64,000 nucleotides of DNA from BOG-224 sp963783505 (GTDB lineage Bacteria > Acidobacteriota > Terriglobia > Bryobacterales > Bryobacteraceae): assembly GCA_963783505.1 (NCBI GenBank), contig CAWAOP010000019.1:393430-457429 (forward strand). Direction: 5' to 3'. The notes under the pieces were generated by a model, which was not told the origin of the DNA, ran no database searches, and saw nothing but the letters and a program-made list of their open reading frames with translations. The position numbers and the translations under genes are program-made. This document shows positions 47,271 through 60,348 of the stretch, piece after piece. Position 1 is the first letter of the stretch; each line of letters opens with the position of its first letter.

Positions 47271-50200
47271 CTACCGGTTCGGAGAATCGACTGCCATTGC
47301 CATTCGTCGATCGCCGGAAGCGCGGGCCCGTTCTTCCTCGCCTACGTGGCGAAGGGAACGCAGCAGAGCCGGCCAGTCTTCCAGATGCGAGGCGAAGATA
47401 CGTTCCACCACTTGGCGAGTCCACTCCGGGATGCGAATGTTAAGCTGCGCGGGCTGAAGATACAACTCGTCCGCGAGCGCCGCCCAGTACAGGTTATTGG
47501 ACTCCCAGCTTTCGGCCAGGATGCGGCTGGAATAGCCCATGAGAGTGGGAAACGTCCGCAGACCGAGCAAATCCGGCGCGTAGGTATTCGCCAGCGTCGG
47601 CTTCGGCGTTCCGAAGTCACGCGATACCGCGGCGTAGTAGGCTTCCGCCCGCCCCCCGGATGTCATCGACCGGAGTTCGGCTCCGACGGCCGAGTCCTCG
47701 TCCGCTCGCCGCGCGGCGAGCGACTGTCCAATCCAGAACAGTTCCGCCGGCGTGACCCGATCCGCCGCCTCCTTCACGCGCCCCGCTTCCAGCAAGGCGG
47801 AGACTTCGGCGGCTCGCGCGGGAGTAGCGAGGGCGGCCAGAGCCTCCACCGTTTGCGCGCGCGCTCCGGCGTCAAGCGCCGATTCGGCCAGCATCTCGTG
47901 GCCATAGCCGATGTGTAATGCGGCCCAGTGTACCTCATCCGGGCTGACCCTCCACCATCTCGGCAGCGTGGCGCTGGCGATCATTTGCGGCGCCAGATCG
48001 CCCCAGATCAGCGCCTGCGTTTGCGCGGGCACCAGGAAATTCTGCTCGGCGTCCGCGAGAGCGTAAGCCAGCGAAGCGAGGGAACCCGTAAGCCGTCCGC
48101 CGTTGCTCGAAGGCCATCCCGTCGCCAAAAGGCCCGCTTGGCGCCACGTTTCGGGAACATCGCTTGCCCCGAAGAAGTCGTGGGAGCGGACAAACAGCGG
48201 ATTGGCGTACAGTTCCTGCGCTCCAGGCGGCGCGTAATAAGCGTAGTTGTACGCCACGAGCGTATCCCGAAGAAGCGGCGCCAACATGCCGCGCACATCG
48301 CGGATCTTCTCCGCATCGCTCGCGGCGCGCTCCGCCGCCGCGCGAATATTGAGGCTGCGTTGAGCGTCGATGTGCCTGTCCGGCGCCGAGGCGGCCGGCA
48401 GAGCGGTCTTCTCCGCGCCGGAAAGCGCGGCTCGCGGAAGCTCGATTTCGCCGATGCCCGCGGAGATCTTCCGGACCAGGGCAACGTCCAACTTCGCGCC
48501 GTGGGCCACGGCTTCCAGGTGATCTCCCAAGTCGAATAAAAGATCGAGCGATACCACGCGCTGCGCATCCAGGACGCGCGCGAAGGCTTCCGTTTCGTGG
48601 TCGCGGACGTCGGGGTCGGCTCCTTCCGGACCGCCCGCCAGCAAGTCCAGAAATCGCTCGGCGGGTTTCACCGCGGGCGCCGTTCCCTGCCCGGCAGCCG
48701 TCGCGGCGAGCAGCAGCGTCACTCCCTTCCGGCCTGCATCGAATAGATCGCGGTTGTTCCGTATTTGGCCGAAGCCACCCGACAGCTCGGCAAAGACGCC
48801 GTCCGCGCGCGATTCCGGCAGGTCGCGCTGCCTCACCAGGATCTGCCAAAGCCCGATCAAGGACTGGAACGCGCCCGCCGCGTCGTTGAGCAGGAGCGGA
48901 TCCTTGATCCGGGTGATCGCCTCGGCGGAATCGAAGAAGGCGTCGATGGATTTGGGCGTGAGCGCCGGCGTCTCGTTGAAGATCGCGAATTGCGCGCCGT
49001 ACGTTTTGTACAGGCGCGTCATGCGATCCACCGTGGCCGCGTCGAGAGGAACGGCGCGGCCGCGGTCCACGTCGCCGATCGCCATGAAGATCCGGAGCGG
49101 CTGATTATCGATGTCCTTGCGGCACATGGCGAAGAGGCCCTCGACCAGATCGTCCCCGTCTTTCCATGAGCTCGCCAGATGCGACAGACGGCTATCGACT
49201 TTCCCGGTAGGGTTCGTGACAAACAGCTTCTTCCAAACATCGAGGCCGCCGGGGATGTGCGGCTTGCCATCCGAATCGATGCGCAATCGAGTGGTTAGAA
49301 GCATCATGTCCGCGTTGGAACGGAACACGGGGCGCGCCGGGCCGGGGCTGGTCACCCTGCCGCGTATGGCTGAGTAGAAACGCTTCAGGCGGCCGGGCTC
49401 CGTGAGATAGTTGGCCTGCGGGCCGCGGATGCGAGCCAAAGCGTCGAAGTAGCTGGCCATCCATCCGTCGTCGCGCGAGATCAGCTTGTCGAAGAACGCC
49501 ACGCCCTTGTCGGGCGACTCACCCGCCAGTTCGCCCCACGCCGCCGCGGAGCGGGCGCCTCCGGGCGTGACGGCTTTTCCATTTCGGATCTCGAACATGC
49601 CGCCGTAAAAATCCAGGACGTGGGCGAACGCTTTCAGGCGCGCGAGGGTGACGCCCTTTCTTAATGCGTCGGCGGTCTCGGGATCGAGTTTGGCCAAACC
49701 CAGATACAGGCGGCAGGTAAATGGGTCCGAAATGAACTGGTCCACGAAATCGTCGCTCTTGCCCGTGAGTCCCCAGTAGGCGGGGCCGAACCGGACGGGG
49801 ATGGCCGAAGGCCGGTAGTCGTATGTGAACGGGCGGTTGGTGCGCAAAGCCTGCTCCAGATCGTTAAGCGGGAACCCGGAATCGCTGGTGAGAAACGCAC
49901 GCGCCGCATTCACGGTCTCCAGCACAACCTCCGCGCCGCAACCGCCGCGAATCCGGGCACCCGAGGACGCGCAGCAACTCCCCGGTTTGCGGCGAATCGC
50001 ATTTCTCGATGCGGATCGCTTTCCCTTCCCCCGCGATCGCCTGCAACTCCGCGGCCTGCGACAGGTAACGATGAATCAGCTTGAGGTACTCCGTCGGCTC
50101 CAGAGTGTCCTTGCCGCCGGCCGCCTGGTAGCCGCTATTGATGACGTTACGGGCGAGCCCTGGCAGCACTTCTTCCGGAGCGACCTCCGGCGAGAGAGCC

Positions 50201-50667
50201 GCCATGCGCACAAACGAGCGGAACGGACCGGCGAGCATGACCGTCCGATCGGCGGGCTCTTGCGCTTTGGCCGGATCGCCGATGGTCAGGCGATTGCCCG
50301 ACGCCGCCGTGTACGCATCCAGATCGCGAGACGCCGCGGAGCCGTCCCCTTCCAAAAGGTCGAGGCGGGCCAGCCGCCGGGCTACGGCTGCGCGCCGCGA
50401 CGCGTCGCCATTTGCCAGCGCCGAGAGCAAATTCCGATACGCTTCGCGCGCGGCCGGGTCGCCGTGGCGATCCAGGAACTCGGCGAAACTGGTGAGCGCC
50501 GTGATATCGCGCGGATGTTCCCTAGCCTGCGCAGCCAAAGACTCGCGCGTGGCGGCGGCGTCCACAGCCGCCCCTGCGCGGGCCTGCGCCGCGGCTTCCC
50601 CCACGACAAACGGCGGCGCCGCGCTCGCGAGCAACGCCAGTACCCAAAAGCGACGGTAACCAGACAT
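47271..50667 (-). CDS. Large secreted protein of unknown function, frameshifted
   Basis: About 1130 residues after correction. Signal peptide MSGYRRFWVLALLASAAPPF; first 150 residues contain TPR-like helices (ALTSFAEFLDRHGDPAAREAYRNLLSAL). The remainder is mostly alpha-helical with no motif I can name. Two frames meet at a GGG run (49955-49957): one base fewer joins LRVLGC to RIRGGCGAEVVLETVNAARAF. Conserved spacing with the VWA gene suggests they work together, perhaps in the periplasm. GGAGGG precedes the ATG at 50667. Confidence 0.75.
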
Positions 50668-50878
50668 TTGACCCTCCGCGGGGCTTATCGCTTACCGGAT
50701 CGGCGGCCGCTCCCCGGCGACCACCTAATGCTTTGAGATTCTATATCGAACGGGGGTGGCAATGCAAACGGGCCGCGCAAGGTCTTGTCAATTCGGAAAT
50801 CCAGATCTGTTTCATTGAATCTGATTTATACTAACTCTCTGGTCTTGGCCGCCGTTGACGCTTCCGGCCGGGCACAGG

Positions 50879-53800
50879 ATGAAGATGAGCGGAATCGAGC
50901 TTCCACCTCGAAGCTGGAGCGAGGGCTGGATTCGGCGCCGCACGTTCGACATCGCGCGAATCGTGGCGGCGTTCGCGCTGGCGCTACCTGCGAGTGCGCA
51001 GTTGGGCATCGGTCCCAGCTTGTTGCCGGACGGCGTGCTCGGCAGCCCTTACTCAGCCCAGTTCACCGTGACGCGAGGAGTCACGCCCTACACCTTCGCG
51101 GCGGCTTCGGGCTCTTCCCTTCCCCCTGGCCTCCAGTTTGCTACGTCCAGCACGCTGATCTTCGTGCAAGGTACGCCGACCGCGGCGGGCACATTCCAGT
51201 TCAGCGTCGTCGGGGATGACGGCTCATCGCCACCGATCACGCAAACGGTCCAATACACGTTGCGGATTCAGCAGCCCGGCTCTCCATTCGTGTTCGTTTC
51301 GTCGTCTCTGCCGAACGCGATGCACGACTATACTTATGCTCCTATCTACGCGGTGGCCGGCGGAACCGAGCCGTACAGCTTCACGTACACCGGCACTGCT
51401 CCGCTCGGCGTGCCCGACAGCGCGGGAAGGTTTTATTCAAGTTCCGTAACGCAAGCGGCGGGGACGTATACCTTCACTCTTACGGCGACGGACAGCTCCA
51501 CTCCGCCGAATACGATTCAGGGCGCGTTCTCGTTAACGGTCGTGCAGGGCGTCGAGGTTGGCCCAACTCAGCTCAGCTCTCCAACCGGGAGCATGTCGTT
51601 CGGGGAGTTTTGGTACTGCCAGGTCTCCGGCAGCGGCGGCGTGGCTCCGTATGCATACGCCGTGGCCATCGGCTCCTTACCACCAGGACTAACGCTGAAC
51701 GGCGCCACCGGATTGCTCTCAGGTGCGCCATCCGCGGGTGGTTATTACGCCTTCCGCATCACCGCGACCGATGCCAACGGACAAGTGGGGTACCGCGACT
51801 ACACGGCGACGCTGAGCACAGCCGTTTTCCTGTTCCCCTGGAGCACTCCCCCGCCTGCCTACCCCGGCGTCCCGTGGTTGGCCGCCCTTACAGCCGCTGA
51901 AGGGACTCCGCCTTACGTATGGAGCACTCAACCCGGATTTTCGATGCCGGCCGGATGGACACTGACGAGTCAAGGTTTGCTCTCGGGAGTTCCTTCCACG
52001 ACTTCGAATCTCACCTTCCTCTTGCGCGTCACGGATAGCACGGGCATTGCCGAGAACGTTTCCTATACGGTCACTGTCTACTTCATCAATCCCGCGTCTC
52101 TTCCAGCCGCGGCGATGGGAGTCGCTTATTACCAAGGGCTTGGAGTCCAGGCATTTGTGCCTTCGAGTATTACCGTCACCTCGGGCAGCCTGCCGCCAGG
52201 ATTGAGCCTGGTATCGCAGGGCGTCCAGGTTATTCAGGGCACGCCGACCCAGCCCGGTTCATACACGTTTACCCTGACTGCTATCGGCCCGAACGGAGAA
52301 GTGGCCAGACAGACATATACAATGACGATCCCGGCCACGACGCCTCGGATTATCAATCCGTACTGGCCTCAAGTGTGGGCATGGCTTGGAGAATCGTATT
52401 CGGCGACCGCTTCCGCGGGATCATCCCCGTCGTTTGGGGGGCAGTTCATATACTCCTTGACCGCGGGCACTCCGCCTCCCGGCCTGACGCTCACAGCGGA
52501 TGGAACGTTGTCCGGCGTGCCCACCGCCACCGGAGATTTCACTCTCACCCTTACCGCCCAGGATGGTTTGGGAAACTCAGGAAGCCTTACGTTTACCCTC
52601 CACGTCTTTGCCGGCCATCTTCAGATGACGCCGCAAGCGCTACCCACGGCGACTGTGAACCAGCCTTACACGGTCACGTTGGCGCCCTCGGAGGGAACGC
52701 CGCCGTACTTCTTCTCAGTGTTGTATTCGATCCTTCCGGCTGCATTCCAGTTCAGGCTCGATAACGGGAATAATCCTACCGAAGAAACGCTGACAGGAAC
52801 ACCGCAGTATCCCGGCGCCTACAGTTTCCGCATCACCGCAACGGACGCGAACCACAACAACGTCACCCGCGATTATTCGTTTACCGTTCAAGGCTCCGGG
52901 CTCGTCATACAGCCAGCGTCTCTACCGGCATTCCAATGGGACGTCCCCTTTTCTCAGCAGTTGACCGTTACCGTAGGCGTTCCCCCGTACACGTTCGGCG
53001 GTGGAAGCTGCTTGCCCCCGGGGATCTCCTATAGCGCGGCGGGCCTCATTTCGGGAACTCCCACCTCCGGCCCATCGGGGTCGTGCGTATTCACCGTGCA
53101 AGACAGCGCCAGCGGTTCCGGCCAGACCGTCTACCACGTGAACCAGGTGACGGCAGCCTTCTCTGTAAGCCCCGCCGGCCCCTCCCTGACCGATGGACAA
53201 GCAGGCGTAGCTTACTCCGCTGTGGTCTCGGTCTCCGGAACGCCCGCTGTTCCAGTGCATTTCACCATATCCAACGGAGCGCTTCCGCCAGGACTGAGTA
53301 CAACGACCGACCCGAGCGGCACGCTGACCATCTCCGGCACTCCCACGACGATGGGGAGTTACGGCTTCCGCGTGACGGCTATCGACGCCCTGGGCAGGAG
53401 CGTCAATCCCGCATCCGACTACTCGATCTGGATAGCTCCAGCGCCGATCACGATTACGACCGTTTCACTCCCGAATTCCAAGGTTGGCCAACAGTACTCC
53501 GTGACCCTGAGCGCTACCGGTGGCGCTCCGCCATACACCTGGACGCTTGGCTCGGGAAGCTCTCTTCCGTCAGGATTGTCGCTGGCCTCAGCGACGGGCG
53601 TGATTTCCGGCGTTCCCTCCTCCTCCTCCGCGGGGACTTATTCCATTCAGATCGTCGCGTCCGACTCATCGAGCCCAGCGAAATTCGGATCGAAAAGCTA
53701 TCTAGTCACGATCGCGCCCACAACCTTGATCCTCACGCCATCCAGCCTCCCATCGGGGCACACAGCTACGGCATATTCGGCGACCATACAGGCATCCGGA

Positions 53801-56800
53801 GGTACGCCGCCCTACACTTTCTCGTTGAGCTTCGGCTCCCTTCCGAACGGTCTGGCGCTCGGCTCGGCTGGGGTGATATCCGGAGTGCCGCGACAGGTTG
53901 GATACTTCAACTTCAATGTCACTGCCACCGACGCCAACGGCGCGACGGGCCTCGCAAGCTATACGCTTTCCATCGCCGGCGACACCATCACGGTGGGCCC
54001 ATCGACTTTGCCCGATGCCACGGTAGGTCGGGCGTACTCCGCTCAACTCACGGCTTCCGGAGGGACCGCGCCGTACACTTTCGCCCTTACCGGAGGATTA
54101 TGGAACGCGAATCTGCATTTTGCGGCGACCGGCGCTATCACCGGAACTCCCGCCACGACCGACATTGGTAGCTTCTACTTCTACGCCCAGGCTACCGATG
54201 CGAACGGTTCTTCCGGAACGGGCCTTTTCTCCCTCACCATCGACAATGTGCCTTCAGTCCTGACTATTACACCCACGACTTTGCCGGCGATGCACATCGG
54301 ATCTCCCTATTCAGTGAGGTTTCAGGCCGCGGGTGGCGCCGCCCCCTACGTCTTCTCTCTAACCTCCGGCGTACTAAGGCCGGGGTTGGTGCTAACCCCC
54401 GCAGGCGTCCTGGCGGGCACTCCCATGTTTGGATCGGGAGCCGGCAGTAGCATCCAGATCACCGCTCGGGACTCCACGGGGGCCATCGGCTACAAAACCT
54501 ACACCCTCGCCATCACCACTGACACAATCGCGCTAGGCCCCGCGTCTCTGCCGGACGCCTATGTTGGTCAGAGCTACTCCGCGCAGCTCACGGCTTCGGG
54601 AGGCAAAGCGCCTTATGCGTTCTCCTTGCTTTCCAGTAGTATGTGCTATCTGAGCTTAGGTCCCGACGGAGAAATCGTAGGCGTTCCGCCTTCGTCTTCC
54701 AGCGCCTGCGGCACGCTGCAGTTCAGCGTTCAGGCAACAGATTCCGGCGGGGTCTCTGCGACCGGCTTGTTCCAAATCGCCTTCCATAACTCCCTGTATG
54801 TTCCTGCTCAGTATTTCCCGTCCGGCCAGATCGGCGTCGCTTATTCCATCAAGCTCGCCGCGGCGTTGGGCAGCCCGCCCTACGCCTGGTCGATCGCTTC
54901 CGGGAGTTTGCCGTCCGGCTTGACCCTGACGGCGTCCGGAATAGACGCCGGCGTTGTAGCCGGAACGCCGGCGGCAGCCGGCGGCTACCCGTTTACCGCC
55001 CGAGTGACGGACTCTCTCGGAGCCACTGCCACTGCGCCGCTCTCGATCACCATCCTGAACCTCCCCACGATCACTACGGGATCTCCGATGCCGTCGGGAA
55101 CCACAGGGACGGCGTATAGTCAAACCTTTGCGGCGACGGGCGGCGCGCCTCCATACACGTGGTCGGTGACCTCGGGCCTGCTGCCGACGGGGTTGAGTCT
55201 CAATTCGGCCGGCGTTCTGAGCGGAAACCCCGCCACGGGCGGCGTGTTCAGCTTTACGCTCCAGGTAACTGATGCAGCAGCCTCAACGGGGTCGGCCAAT
55301 CTCACTCTATCCGTCGCGCCGCCGCCGGTTTCCATCTTTAGTACATCTCCTCTACCCGAGGCCGCTCTGGCAGCGCCGTATTCAGTGACGTTCATAGCGC
55401 TGGGCGGATCGCCACCTTACTCGTGGTCCCTTGCCTCGGGCGCATTACCTGGCGGGTTGTCGCTTTCGGCCGGAGGCGCGCTTTCCGGAACACCTATCGG
55501 CGCGGGCGCTTTCAACTTCACCGTCCGCGTGCAGGATAGCGCGTCGAGAACGGCCACCACTGCGTTTGCGCTCACTGTAGCGGGTCCAGCCGTTATTACC
55601 AGAATCGCCGGCGGGGCGCCGCCGCCCGCGCCGGTCGCAGCCGTAGCCGCATCCATCGGCGAGCCGTCCGGAATAGCTGCTGATTCCAGCGGGAATGTGT
55701 ACTTCTCCTCCCTTCACAGCGTCTTCAAAATCGATACCACCGGAACACTCTACCCGGTGGCCGGCAATGGGGTTCCTGGCTTTTCAGGCGATGGGGGACC
55801 CGCGGTGAGCGCATCGCTGGCCTCGCCAAGCGGTTTGGCTCTCGATGGTTTGGGAAACATATATATCGCAGACACCGGCAATAACCGGATTCGCAAGGTT
55901 ACTCCCTCCGGGAACATCACGACGTTCGCCGGATCGGGCATAGCGGCCGACTCGGGTGACTACGGCCCAGCAACTACCGCGACGCTCAACCGGCCGACTG
56001 GGGTCGCCGTAGGCGCCTCCGGAAGCGTGTACATCGCCGACGCAGGCGCCTCAACCATTCGGAAGGTGACGGCCGCAGGCGCGATCAGCACAGTCGCCAG
56101 CTACTCGGATAGCAGTCATACGACCACTTTTGCGGGCGTCGCTGTAGATGGGTCGGAGAGTGTCTACTACTTCGCCCAAAGTTGCGCCTGCATCGTGAAA
56201 GTGGCGGCCGGCCTGAACAATACTTCAATTGTCGCCGGCGCGGGAACCGCAAGTCCCGGCGATGGCGGGCTTGCCACTTCCGCTCTTCTCGGTCCAGTTT
56301 TCGGTTTCACCGTTACACCTGCGGGCAACATCTATATCTCGGCAGGGACAGTGCGATTCGTGAACGGCGCCGGATTCATCGGCACTCTCACGGCCAACGC
56401 CCCGCCGGGATACTCCGGGGACGGAGCGCAAGCGTCCAATGCGCAGGTGAATCTTCCATCCGGCATAGCGGTTGACGCTAGCGGAAACATCTACATCGCG
56501 GATATGCACAATGGCCGCATCAGGAAGATCCGAACCGATGGCGTTATCGTCACCATCGCGGGCGTCGGCGACGGCGCGTGGTCGGGAGACACGGGACCCG
56601 CGGCGCGCGCTCAGTTATTCCGACCCTCCGCCACGGCGATTGATGCCGCCGGCAATCTGTACATTGCCGATACCGGCAACAACCGAGTCCGAATGGTCAC
56701 TCCCGGCGGCGCAGTCACGACATTTGCCGGCAACGGCGTGGCGGGGCATTCCGGTGACCGCGGTGCGGCCACAAGCGCCCAGATCAACGCTCCGGCTGGA

Positions 56801-58784
56801 GTCGCGGTCGATGGCCTGGGGAATCTGTACGTCTCGGAAGCGGCGGCGGTACGCAAGGTAGCGACGAGCGGCATCATTACCACGGTCGCCGGTAACGGTT
56901 CGGCCGGTTACTCCGGGGACGGTGGATCTGCCGCCTCCGCACAGCTTAATCGCCCCTCTGGACTAGCGGTCGATTCGCAGAGTAACCTATTTATCGCCGA
57001 CACCTACAATGGCCGCGTGCGAGAGGTCACCCCGGGCGGCGTAATCTCAACCTTCGCGGGCAATGGCTCCTTCGCAGTATCCGGCGACGGCGGCCAGGCG
57101 ACAAGCGCACAGATCGCTTATCCAACCGCCGTGGCCGTCGATTCGTCCGGTAACCTTTACATTGCAGCCGGGCAGGTTCGCAGAGTGCTCCCGAGCGGCG
57201 TCATTTCAACCGTAGCTACCGGCAACTACATCACCGGCGTTGCGGTGGATGCGTCCGGCAACCTCTATGCTGCCGACCTTGGGAATTACCGCGTGAGCGC
57301 GATCACACCGAGCGGCATTGTGATCCCCGTGGCAGGGACCGGCATGCAAGGCTATTCCGGCGACGGAGGCCCGGCGTCCGTTTCCCAACTTTACTCGCCC
57401 TACGGCGTGATGCTGGATTCCGGAAGCAGCGTCTTTATTGTTGACAACATCGCGAACGTGGTCCGGCGGGTGCAATCGCTGACTCCGGTCTCGATCACCG
57501 CGCCTGCGGCATTGCCTCGCGCCGTCACCGGAGTGAGCTACCCGCAGACCTTTGCGGCGACCGGCGGCCTGCCGCCCTACTCATGGTCTGTCTCCTCCGG
57601 CACCCTGCCCTCCGGCCTGACTCTCGACGCCTCGGGATCCATCGCGGGCGCGCCGAGCGCAACCGGCTCATTCATTTTCACCATTCAGGTGACCGATAGC
57701 GCTTCGCTTTCAGCCGCCCGATCGTACAGCATGGCGGTCTCTTCCGGAGCCCTTGCTGTGGCCACTACTTCGCCGTTGTCCGCGGGCTCGATCGGCGCTG
57801 TTTATTCCCAGAGCCTCTCGGCGAGTGGCGGTACTCCGCCGGATACGGCCTGGATCGTCGCCTCTGGGTCGCTTCCCCCAGGGTTGAGTCTGAGCCTCTC
57901 CGGCGTCCTGAGCGGAACGCCCACGGCAACCGGAGCGTACTCGTTCACGCTGCAGGTCACGGACACGGCCTCGGCCGTAGCGTCGAAGGCGTTTCAGTTG
58001 ACGATCGATGAAGCCAGTTATCTGGTTGGCGATGTCTATCCGTATAATTCCGATATCGCGCCGAATTTCGGCGACGGAAATCTGAATGTCCTCGACCTCA
58101 TCCAGGTTTTGTTCGCGGTGAACAACCTGCCTTCGTTTCGCCCGACCGCTTGCTCGGACCGTTTCGACGCCATGGATCTTTACCCCGCGGATACAGGCAC
58201 AACGCGCGGTGGCGACGGCATCCTTGACATCCGCGATCTGATTCTCGAGTTGTTCCGCGTGAACAACCTGGACTTAGCCCGGCCGATAAGAACGACGCGA
58301 GGCGGGGTTTGCCCAACCGCCGCAGTCTCGAGGCTCGACGCAGTTGCTCGCCCCGCGCGTTCCCCGCGGCCGGACGACGCCACTGGACAGAGCGGCCGGC
58401 GCGGCCGCTATCCTGGTCTTCGGAAGCCCCGAGCAGGCCGGCGGCGATCAAGAGCATACGCCTCTGTATCTCGACGCGAAGCGCGCGTTCACTCGACTGG
58501 CGCTGACCTTCGCCATCGGCGACTCGATATCGCGTCTGAGCTTCGTTCCCGCCGACACGGCCCCGCCATCGATCATCTACGACGGCCAGCGCGGAGTCGT
58601 TGCGCTGGCATGGCTCGACGGAATCAGTCTGCAAAACGGCGACCGCGTGCTTCTCGGTTACGTGTCCGGACCGGCAGGATGGTCGGCGGACCTCAGGTTG
58701 TTCGGCGTTTCGGCTGTCGGCCTGGACGACAACGTCGCCGTTCCCGTGGTACTGCTGGATACCTCCGGCGCCAAGCCGAACTGA
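50879..58784 (+). CDS. Giant secreted Ig-like/NHL-repeat protein with dockerin-like end, frameshifted
   Basis: About 2630 residues. Signal region RIVAAFALALPASA, then roughly 17 putative Ig (He_PIG) repeats (LPxGLxLxxxGxLSGTPxxxG) to about residue 1550, about a dozen NHL beta-propeller repeats (GIAVDASGNIYIADMHNGRI, VTTFAGNG) to about 2200, two more Ig repeats, and two dockerin-like segments (GDGNLNVLDLIQVLFAVN, GDGILDIRDLILELFRVN). The frame breaks between 58300 and 58340; the true end lies in another frame and stops at 58784, with a beta-rich 130-residue tail. Start ATG 50879 or 50885. Likely surface adhesion or carbohydrate binding. Confidence 0.88.
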
Positions 58785-58878
58785 AATTGGAATCCCCCGA
58801 AGCGCGCCGTGCGGATGCGCGTGGAGCGTTGCTGACGCTGTTCCTTCGTCACTACGCCTGTTACCATAGTCTTTCCCT

Positions 58879-59157
58879 ATGTGCCTTGCCGTTCCCGGCC
58901 GCGTGACCGACCTTTACGAATCTTCCGGCGTCCCCATGGCGCGGGTGGATTTCGGCGGGATTGCCCGCGAGGCCTGCCTGGCATACTTGCCGGAGGCGGT
59001 TACCGGCGATTATGTCCTTGTCCATGCCGGCTTCGCCATCAGCAGGGTGGATGAGGACGAGGCGCTGAAGACCCTGGCGGATCTGGAAACGCTGGCCGAA
59101 CTGGCCGATGCCGAAGCGGCCGAGGGACCGCCCGAAGCCGGCTCCGGAACTTCATGA
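58879..59157 (+). CDS. hypC: Hydrogenase maturation chaperone HypC
   Basis: 92 residues beginning MCLAVPGRV, with the essential Cys2; GIAREACLAYLPEA and GDYVLVHAGFAISRVDEDEA are family features. Delivers the Fe(CN)2CO unit with HypD to [NiFe]-hydrogenase. The TGA overlaps the hypD ATG by 4 bases. No hydrogenase structural genes in this window. Confidence 0.96.
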   Translation: MCLAVPGRVTDLYESSGVPMARVDFGGIAREACLAYLPEAVTGDYVLVHAGFAISRVDEDEALKTLADLETLAELADAEAAEGPPEAGSGTS

Positions 59158-60242
59158 AATACGTTGATGAATTCCGGAATCACACTCTAGCCCAAGCACT
59201 TATCGAAGAGATTCGCCGTTCCGCCAAGCGCCCTTGGGTCATCATGGAGGTCTGCGGCGGGCAGACGCATTCCATCGTCAAATACGGCATCGATCAGCTT
59301 CTGCCCGAACACGTCGAACTCGTTCACGGTCCCGGCTGCCCGGTTTGCGTGACGCCGCTTGAACTCATCGACCGGCCCACGCCCTCGCCCGAATGCCGGA
59401 GGTGATCTTCTGCTCTTTCGGTGACATGCTGCGCGTCCCCGGATCCGCGGGCGACCTGTTTCAGATCAAAGCCGAAGGCGGAGACGTGCGCGTGGTCTAT
59501 TCCCCGCTCGACTGCCTCAAGATCGCGCGCGCGAACCCCGGCCGCAAGGTGGTCTTCTTTGCCATCGGTTTCGAAACCACCGCGCCGGCGAACGCCATGG
59601 CGGTGTGGCAGGCGCGGGCGCAGGGCGTCGGCAATTTCTCGATGCTGGTTTCGCATGTTACCGTCCCGCCGGCCATCACGGGCATCCTGGAATCGCCCGG
59701 CAACCGGGTGCAGGGGTTCCTCGGCGCGGGGCACGTCTGCGCCATCATGGGGTGGGAAGAATACGAACCGCTCGCGGCGCGCTACCGCATGCCGATCGTG
59801 GTGACAGGCTTCGAGCCGATCGACTTGCTGGAAGGCATTCTCATGGCCGTGCGGCAGTTGGAGAGCGGCCGTTTCGAAGTCGAGAACCAGTACGCGCGCG
59901 CGGTCGCGCGCCAGGGAAATCTGGAAGCCCGGCGCATGATCGAGCGCGTGTTCGAGCCCTGCGACCGCGCCTGGCGCGGCATCGGCGTGATCCCCTTAAG
60001 CGGCTACCAACTGCGCGAGGAGTTCGCCGCTTACGACGCCGCCCGGCTGTTCGATCTCGGCGGCATCACCGCGAAAGAGCCCGAGGAGTGCATCAGCGGG
60101 CTGGTGCTTGCAGGGCGCGCGAAAGCCGCTCGATTGCCCCGCGTTCGGAACGCGCTGCACGCCGGAAACGCCGCTTGGAGCGACCATGGTTTCTTCCGAA
60201 GGAGCCTGCGCGGCTTATTACAATTACGGGAGAAGGCGATGA
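59154..60242 (+). CDS. hypD: Hydrogenase maturation protein HypD, two frameshifts
   Basis: Builds the iron-cyanide cofactor with HypC/HypE. Starts VDEFRNHTLAQALIEEI; VCGGQTHSIVKYGID, GPGCPVCVTP, GFETTAPANAMAV and GHVCAIMGWEEYEPL are intact. Break 1: a G is missing near 59374-59375; adding it gives IDRAHALARMPEVIF. Break 2: an extra A at 60122-60124; without it the end reads KPLDCPAFGTRCTPETPLG and MVSSEGACAAYYNYG, the cysteine-rich HypD end, stopping at 60242. The uncorrected frame runs on to 60352. Confidence 0.93.
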
Positions 60243-60348
60243 TCGCGCTATCCGCCATCCGCTATCCGCCATCCGCTAGCCGGCGCCCTTATTCTGACTC
60301 TGCTCGACCTGACTTCTCTCCGACTCCTGACTCCCGGTTCTCCGCCCT

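Noticed and set aside
50879..58000. Repetitive DNA suggesting a CRISPR or minisatellite
   Set aside because: Period matches protein domains (Ig and NHL repeats) with codon-level divergence; no spacer structure.
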